A stretch of 15,307 nucleotides of DNA from an uncultured Bacteroidales bacterium (GTDB lineage: Bacteria; Bacteroidota; Bacteroidia; Bacteroidales; Bacteroidaceae): the NCBI GenBank assembly GCA_945837185.1, contig CAMAMZ010000038.1, positions 1 to 15,307 on the forward strand. The letters run 5' to 3'. Numbering within the stretch: the first letter of the stretch is position 1; each line of letters opens with the position of its first letter. Below, one piece after another: positions 15,293 through 15,307 of this stretch. A model generated the notes under the pieces. It worked only from the letters and a program-made list of their open reading frames with translations, was not told where the DNA came from and ran no database searches. The position numbers were made by a program, and so were the translations under genes.

Positions 15293-15307
15293 GAGGATAT
15301 ACTTCTC

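Overview
The window looks like a chromosomal segment of a Bacteroidota species, most likely a Prevotella-like member of the Bacteroidales. The evidence is: -7 promoter elements of the Bacteroidota form TAnnTTTG(C) upstream of several genes; no convincing Shine-Dalgarno sequences; a PorZ-type protein with a type IX secretion C-terminal sorting domain; a Bacteroidota-style lipoprotein signal with acidic residues right after the lipid cysteine; and best family matches (Rpn-type nuclease tail, LeuRS, NadA, M18 peptidase) of the type seen in that group. The genus is an inference.

Layout. Positions 1-199 are the 3' end of a gene with an in-frame 12-bp tandem repeat, probably an Rpn-family nuclease. 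A promoter at about 276 starts a rightward block: cysS and leuS, both aminoacyl-tRNA synthetases, closed by a hairpin terminator. Next come a YitT-family membrane protein and rdgB, coupled by an ATGA overlap, and then a porZ-like gene. Converging on these from the right are a hemolysin III/TrhA-like membrane protein and rnr (RNase R), also joined by an ATGA overlap and read leftward. After a 490-bp non-coding stretch, nadA reads rightward and ends at a perfect 16-bp-stem terminator. An M18 aminopeptidase and a small lipoprotein gene follow, both leftward.

The outstanding element is the non-coding stretch between rnr and nadA (about 11435-11780). It carries four perfect DnaA boxes (TTATCCACA), at least six near matches, AT-rich tracts and a Bacteroidota -7 element. 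Hand counts of G and C in sampled lines show that the top strand changes from C-rich to G-rich across it, whichever strand is coding. This is strong evidence for a chromosomal replication origin (oriC); dnaA is not in the window. In consequence cysS, leuS, yitT, rdgB and porZ would be read head-on to the leftward fork.

The genes are mostly housekeeping: translation (cysS, leuS), nucleotide pool sanitation (rdgB), RNA decay (rnr), NAD synthesis (nadA) and peptide turnover (M18). The surface-related genes are porZ and the lipoprotein. I see no defence island, prophage, CRISPR array or RNA gene. Beyond the origin, the unexplained structures are an exact 33-bp-period repeat array over the M18 promoter, a near-perfect palindrome at the right edge, and the variable-looking repeat at the left edge.
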